Source: Clostridiaceae bacterium
GTDB lineage: Bacteria; Bacillota; Clostridia; Monoglobales; Firm-18
Assembly (NCBI GenBank): GCA_012511915.1
Contig: JAAZFB010000406.1
Location: 1 to 8,366, forward strand
DNA length: 8,366 bases
Direction of reading: 5' to 3'
Below the pieces are notes generated by a model that had not been told where the DNA came from, ran no database searches, and saw only the letters and a program-made list of their open reading frames with translations. Each line of letters starts with the position of its first letter. Positions within the stretch are counted from its first letter, which is position 1. Made by a program: the position numbers and the translations under genes. Shown piece by piece: positions 5,524-8,366 of this stretch.

Positions 5524-8366
5524 TAGAATATTAGCAAGTTTAATTTGTTGTATGTTGATTATATCAACTGTGGTAAATGCAAAAATTAATGTAGAAATTG
5601 ATAATGATAAAAATGCTATTATTATTAACGGTACATCGGAAGAAGAGGATGTTCTTGTTACTGTGCTGAATGCAGGAACTACGATAGAGGAATTTTATTC
5701 GGCACTTACGACTGGAAACACACCTCTTGAAAATATTATTTCTTATTACAGACAACTTGAAACTAAAAATAGTGAGTATTCAGCCACTGTAATAATGCCT
5801 GAAACCGCGGGAAAAGGTGAATATTTACTTATGGCTGGTGATGAAAAGCAGATTGTCTCCTATTCACCGTTAAGCTATAGACTTGGTCTTATAGAAAGCT
5901 TTATGTTAGCAGAGAGCGGAAATGATATAAGAGAAATAATAAACAATAACGAAAAATATATCGGCTTTTGGGATATGTATGAAACAGTAAGCAATAAGAC
6001 GCTTGTGTCTGATGTTGTATATGAACGTCTAGGGGAGTTTGAATTAACGGCGGGAGAAATCGAATCATGGGAAACTATTGTTGAAATTATTAATAATGCC
6101 ATTCTGGTTTCGGCACTAAATGACAACCTTATTAATGATTTTGATACCGTTAAAAAAATGATTTATAAAGCTACTGCTATAGAGAATATGTACAGCTTGA
6201 CCGAAAGTATGACAGATGAGGGAGTTAAACTAGTTTTAAGCAACTGCTCCCGCAGAAATTTTAAAGACTACAGCGAATTTAAAAAGGCATTAACTGAACA
6301 GTTAGCTCTTCAAGCTTTCAATTGTTGGGGGAAAATTGATTCAGAGGATTTAATTGATATTCTAAATACCTATAGTGATGTTCTTGGTCTGTCGCTTTCA
6401 AGCTTTAACCTGCTTTCTCGCGCTAATCAAGCAGAATGTGTTAGAAGACTTTCAGCAGAAAAATGTTCGATTGATATATTAAATACTCGCTTGCAGGAAA
6501 TTGTAGCTTCTTTAAAGGCAGTGAAGGTACCAGAAATAACCGGGATACCTTCAAAAAGCGTATCGAAAGATAAAGGAAACACTGTAGTTTTAACTGATAA
6601 TTCAGTTTCAGACAATGTAACACCCGAACAGGAAACATCAGAGGAATTTTCCGACATGGATGATTATGAGTGGGCAAATGAAGCAGTTAATTCTATGAAG
6701 AGTAAGGGCGTAATAACAGGATATGGTGACGGTACATTTCGTCCCGGAGAACATGTGACGAGAAGTGAATTTGTTGCTATGACTGTGAAATTGCTATACT
6801 CGGTATCAAATACAGAAAAAAGTGTATTTGACGATGTACCGTCTGATTACTGGGGCTATAAGTATATTATGACAGCATATGAAAAAGGTGTTATAAAAGG
6901 TATAAGTGATAGAATATTTATGCCTGATGCAGAAATCTCAAGAGAAGATATGGCTGTAATATTGTCAAATATACTTAATAACAGTGAAAATTCATCAGAA
7001 AGCGAAAAATTTATTGATGATGAGGAAATCTCAGATTATGCATATAACAGTGTGTATCATCTAAAATCACTCGGAGTGATTTTAGGTAATTCCGATGGGA
7101 AATTTATGCCTAAAAATGCTGCAGCAAGAGCCGAGGCAGCACAGATGTTATATAATCTAATTAATAAGAGGGATGGTGTTGCTGCAAATGCAGCAACACC
7201 AGAAATCTCAGAAACAAATACAAATAAATATGAGGATAAATATAATTTGCTTGCACAATTAGGTGTGGTTGATAACACCTTTGAATATAATTACAACGGT
7301 ATGGTAAAAAGGGATGTATTTACACAAATGGTGATAAATGCAGTGAAATATTCAGAGGCAAGTACTGCAAGCGGAAATGTGTATGCTGATGTTCCGATAA
7401 CAAATGAGCATGCGGCGGCAATTGAAACACTTGCCGCTATTCGTGGTGAAGATACAGGAAAAACATTATATTTCTATCCTCACAATAATATTACACTTGA
7501 GGAAGCGTTAGAACTTATCTTTGACGTAACGCAATATTCGCGCTTTGTTGAAGCTATGGGTGAAAATGGAGTTCTTAAACTTGCCAATACAAAATCAATG
7601 CTAAAAACAATATCGCGTGCCTGGGATGATGAAATAAGTGGAAGTGATGCACTTATTTTATTATTCAATATGTTGAATTTAAATCCGGTTGAAGTAACAG
7701 CGAATAAGACCTATTCAGAGGATACCTCAACTACACTGCTAAAAAAATTATACGAAGTTTACGATGAGGACGGGATTATATGCGCAAATTCACTTACTAC
7801 TTTTTATGCAGAATCTGAGTTACAAGATAACAAAATAATGCTTGACACAAATGGGGAATATTTAGTAATGGATTGTGGAACAACTGCAACGGAAGATTAT
7901 CTCGGAATGTTTACAAAAATTTATTATAAATATGGAAATGAAGACGATGTGCCTGTTATACTTTATGCGGATATAAATAATACAAGAAATGTGATGAATA
8001 ATATTAATCTTGATGATGTTGGCAGTTTATCAGCCGACAAAATATCATATTTTGAACATGAAAATGAAAGAACACTTTTGTTTTCACCTAATATAGTATA
8101 TATCTCTAATGATACATACTATACTGGAAACATAATTACGGATAAAACACTTGCTGATAAAGTGGGAGATATCAGTGTAATAGACAATAACAATGACGGC
8201 AGGTATGACGTGATAAAGATAACTGCGTTTGATACATATGTTATTAACACTGTAACACTCGATGATGAGGTTGTTTATGATAAGTATGATCCGTCTGTTG
8301 CAATTAACATAAATAAAGATAATTATGAACGTTATTCACTGAAGTTTGCAGACGGTAGAGCGGCAA
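5516..8366 (+). CDS. Large SLH-domain surface protein, C-terminus beyond the window
   Basis: The frame is open from ATG 5516 through 950 complete codons to the window edge with no stop, so it is a 3'-partial gene. Signal peptide: residues 1-22 (MNNR, hydrophobic core, cleavage after VNA). Residues about 23-120 look like a beta-sandwich (AIIINGTSEEEDVLVTVLNAG, ending GEYLLMAGDE). Residues about 123-340 are helix-rich with an internal repeat (see separate entries). A polar linker at about 340-377 leads to three SLH repeats at about 378-430, 438-489 and 499-553, each with the GVI.G..D..F.P pattern. Two degenerate SLH-like repeats follow at about 572-616 and 623-676. Residues about 690-950 are mostly beta, with EDYLGMFTKIYYKY near 793 and an acidic DNNNDGRYD loop at 890-898. 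SLH repeats bind secondary wall polymers, so this is the likely cell-surface anchor of the operon. The layout (beta domain, helical repeats, SLH, YLG and NDGxYD region) recalls a large clostridial SLH protein family of unknown function; that recognition comes from memory, not a search. Confidence 0.88.
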   Translation, partial: MNNRILASLICCMLIISTVVNAKINVEIDNDKNAIIINGTSEEEDVLVTVLNAGTTIEEFYSALTTGNTPLENIISYYRQLETKNSEYSATVIMPETAGKGEYLLMAGDEKQIVSYSPLSYRLGLIESFMLAESGNDIREIINNNEKYIGFWDMYETVSNKTLVSDVVYERLGEFELTAGEIESWETIVEIINNAILVSALNDNLINDFDTVKKMIYKATAIENMYSLTESMTDEGVKLVLSNCSRRNFKDYSEFKKALTEQLALQAFNCWGKIDSEDLIDILNTYSDVLGLSLSSFNLLSRANQAECVRRLSAEKCSIDILNTRLQEIVASLKAVKVPEITGIPSKSVSKDKGNTVVLTDNSVSDNVTPEQETSEEFSDMDDYEWANEAVNSMKSKGVITGYGDGTFRPGEHVTRSEFVAMTVKLLYSVSNTEKSVFDDVPSDYWGYKYIMTAYEKGVIKGISDRIFMPDAEISREDMAVILSNILNNSENSSESEKFIDDEEISDYAYNSVYHLKSLGVILGNSDGKFMPKNAAARAEAAQMLYNLINKRDGVAANAATPEISETNTNKYEDKYNLLAQLGVVDNTFEYNYNGMVKRDVFTQMVINAVKYSEASTASGNVYADVPITNEHAAAIETLAAIRGEDTGKTLYFYPHNNITLEEALELIFDVTQYSRFVEAMGENGVLKLANTKSMLKTISRAWDDEISGSDALILLFNMLNLNPVEVTANKTYSEDTSTTLLKKLYEVYDEDGIICANSLTTFYAESELQDNKIMLDTNGEYLVMDCGTTATEDYLGMFTKIYYKYGNEDDVPVILYADINNTRNVMNNINLDDVGSLSADKISYFEHENERTLLFSPNIVYISNDTYYTGNIITDKTLADKVGDISVIDNNNDGRYDVIKITAFDTYVINTVTLDDEVVYDKYDPSVAININKDNYERYSLKFADGRAA
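5882..6526 (+). repeat. Helical repeat region of the SLH protein (two clear copies)
   Basis: Protein-level repeat, residues about 123-337. Copy A (about 123-205) contains DIREIINNNEKYIGF followed by a VVYERLG helix and a WETIVEIINNAI helix. Copy B (about 261-337) contains DLIDILNTYSDVLGL, then a CVRRLSAEK helix and a LQEIVASLKA helix. The shared core is D-[IL]-x-x-I-[IL]-N-x5-[IL]-G, then a long spacer and two amphipathic helices. The stretch between them (about 206-260, with FKDYSEFKKALTEQ) may be part of another copy. Its function is unknown; a spacer or protein-protein docking region is a guess. Confidence 0.5.
6647..7174 (+). repeat. Three canonical SLH repeats
   Basis: Protein-level tandem repeats in gene 3. 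SLH1 at 6647-6802: FSDM...WANEAV, GVITGYGDGTFRPGEHVTRSEF. SLH2 at 6827-6982: FDDVPSDYWGYKYI, GVIKGISDRIFMPDAEISRED. SLH3 at 7010-7174: FIDDEEISDYAYNSV, GVILGNSDGKFMPKNAAARAE. The [IV]TRAE-type motif that contacts the wall polymer in characterised SLH proteins reads VTRSE, ISRED and AARAE, so the arginine is kept in all three. A three-repeat block is the usual wall-binding unit, which supports surface anchoring. Confidence 0.92.
7175..7200. repeat. Perfect inverted repeat, 12-bp arms, 2-nt centre
   Basis: GGTGTTGCTGCA at 7175-7186 and TGCAGCAACACC at 7189-7200 are exact reverse complements around AA. In RNA this could form a stem of about 10-11 bp with a small loop, stronger than the AT-rich surroundings. 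It lies inside gene 3, encodes the small-residue linker GVAANAAT, and begins with the first codon after the third SLH repeat. No T-run follows, so it is not a typical terminator. Confidence 0.85.
7229..7543 (+). repeat. Two degenerate SLH-like repeats after the canonical block
   Basis: Copy 4, about 7229-7363: LLAQLGVVDNTFEYNYNGMV then KRDVFTQMVINAV, which keeps the LGV(V/I) and K/R-[DE] landmarks but lacks the leading FxDV and has no GxGDG turn. Copy 5, 7382-7543: YADVPITNEHAAAIETLAAI, then FYPHNNITLEEALELIFDV. Copy 5 aligns along the full SLH pattern but has lost the arginine of the TRAE-like motif (ITLEE), and its central GxxDGxF turn is replaced. They are probably SLH-derived and no longer wall-binding. 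Confidence 0.55.

Noticed and set aside
8183..8209. Dockerin-like calcium loop (DNNNDGRYD) as evidence of a cellulosome
   Set aside because: Only one loop is present, without the second repeat and linker helix of a dockerin, and no cohesin was recognised. Kept only as a possible calcium-binding loop.
1..8366. tRNA, rRNA, CRISPR array, insertion sequence, transposase, riboswitch
   Set aside because: Nothing matching these was seen. The window is almost fully occupied by three collinear genes, with no direct-repeat array or transposase motifs.

Overview
The window is AT-rich and compactly coded. It holds three genes on the + strand and nothing convincing on the - strand. Several traits point to a Gram-positive anaerobe of the Bacillota (Clostridia-like, possibly an uncultured gut, rumen or digester lineage): S-layer homology (SLH) modules, a 'copper amine oxidase N-terminal' stalk domain, Shine-Dalgarno sites of the AGAGGAG/GAGGTG type, a TTG start, and AT-biased codon use. 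This taxonomic reading is inference; no rRNA or other phylogenetic marker is present.

Layout. Positions 1-78 are an AT-rich leader with a good ribosome binding site, a weak promoter candidate and a 6-bp inverted repeat. Gene 1 (79-4206) encodes a 1375-residue secreted modular polysaccharide lyase. Its order is signal peptide, two galactose-binding-like (CBM6/35-type) modules, a heparinase II/III-type lyase, a stalk domain, and a C-terminal discoidin/F5-8C (CBM32-like) module. Candidate active-site residues match the spacing of Pedobacter heparinase II closely. Gene 2 (best start TTG at 4231, to 5523) encodes a secreted non-enzymatic protein with two Ig-like beta domains and a C-terminal LamG/concanavalin-like module. 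Gene 3 starts at 5516, overlaps gene 2 by 8 nt and runs off the end at 8366. It encodes a large SLH protein: signal peptide, beta domain, helical repeats, three canonical SLH repeats, two degenerate SLH-like repeats, then a mostly beta region of unknown function.

How they fit together. The genes are separated by 15-24 nt and by an overlap, with no terminator between them, so they probably form one transcript. All three products carry signal peptides with a predicted signal peptidase I site. The simplest model is a cell-surface glycan-degrading unit. The lyase cleaves a uronic-acid-containing polysaccharide, gene 2 supplies extra sugar binding, and the gene 3 product is held on the wall by its SLH block and may organise the others. 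The substrate cannot be read from this window, and no transporter, sulfatase, unsaturated glucuronyl hydrolase or regulator is present to narrow it.

The most notable points are the near-exact heparinase II active-site spacing inside an unusual five-module protein; the mid-protein '3 + 2' SLH block in gene 3; a perfect 12-bp-arm inverted repeat exactly at the end of the third SLH repeat; and a start site for gene 2 that differs from the longest reading frame.
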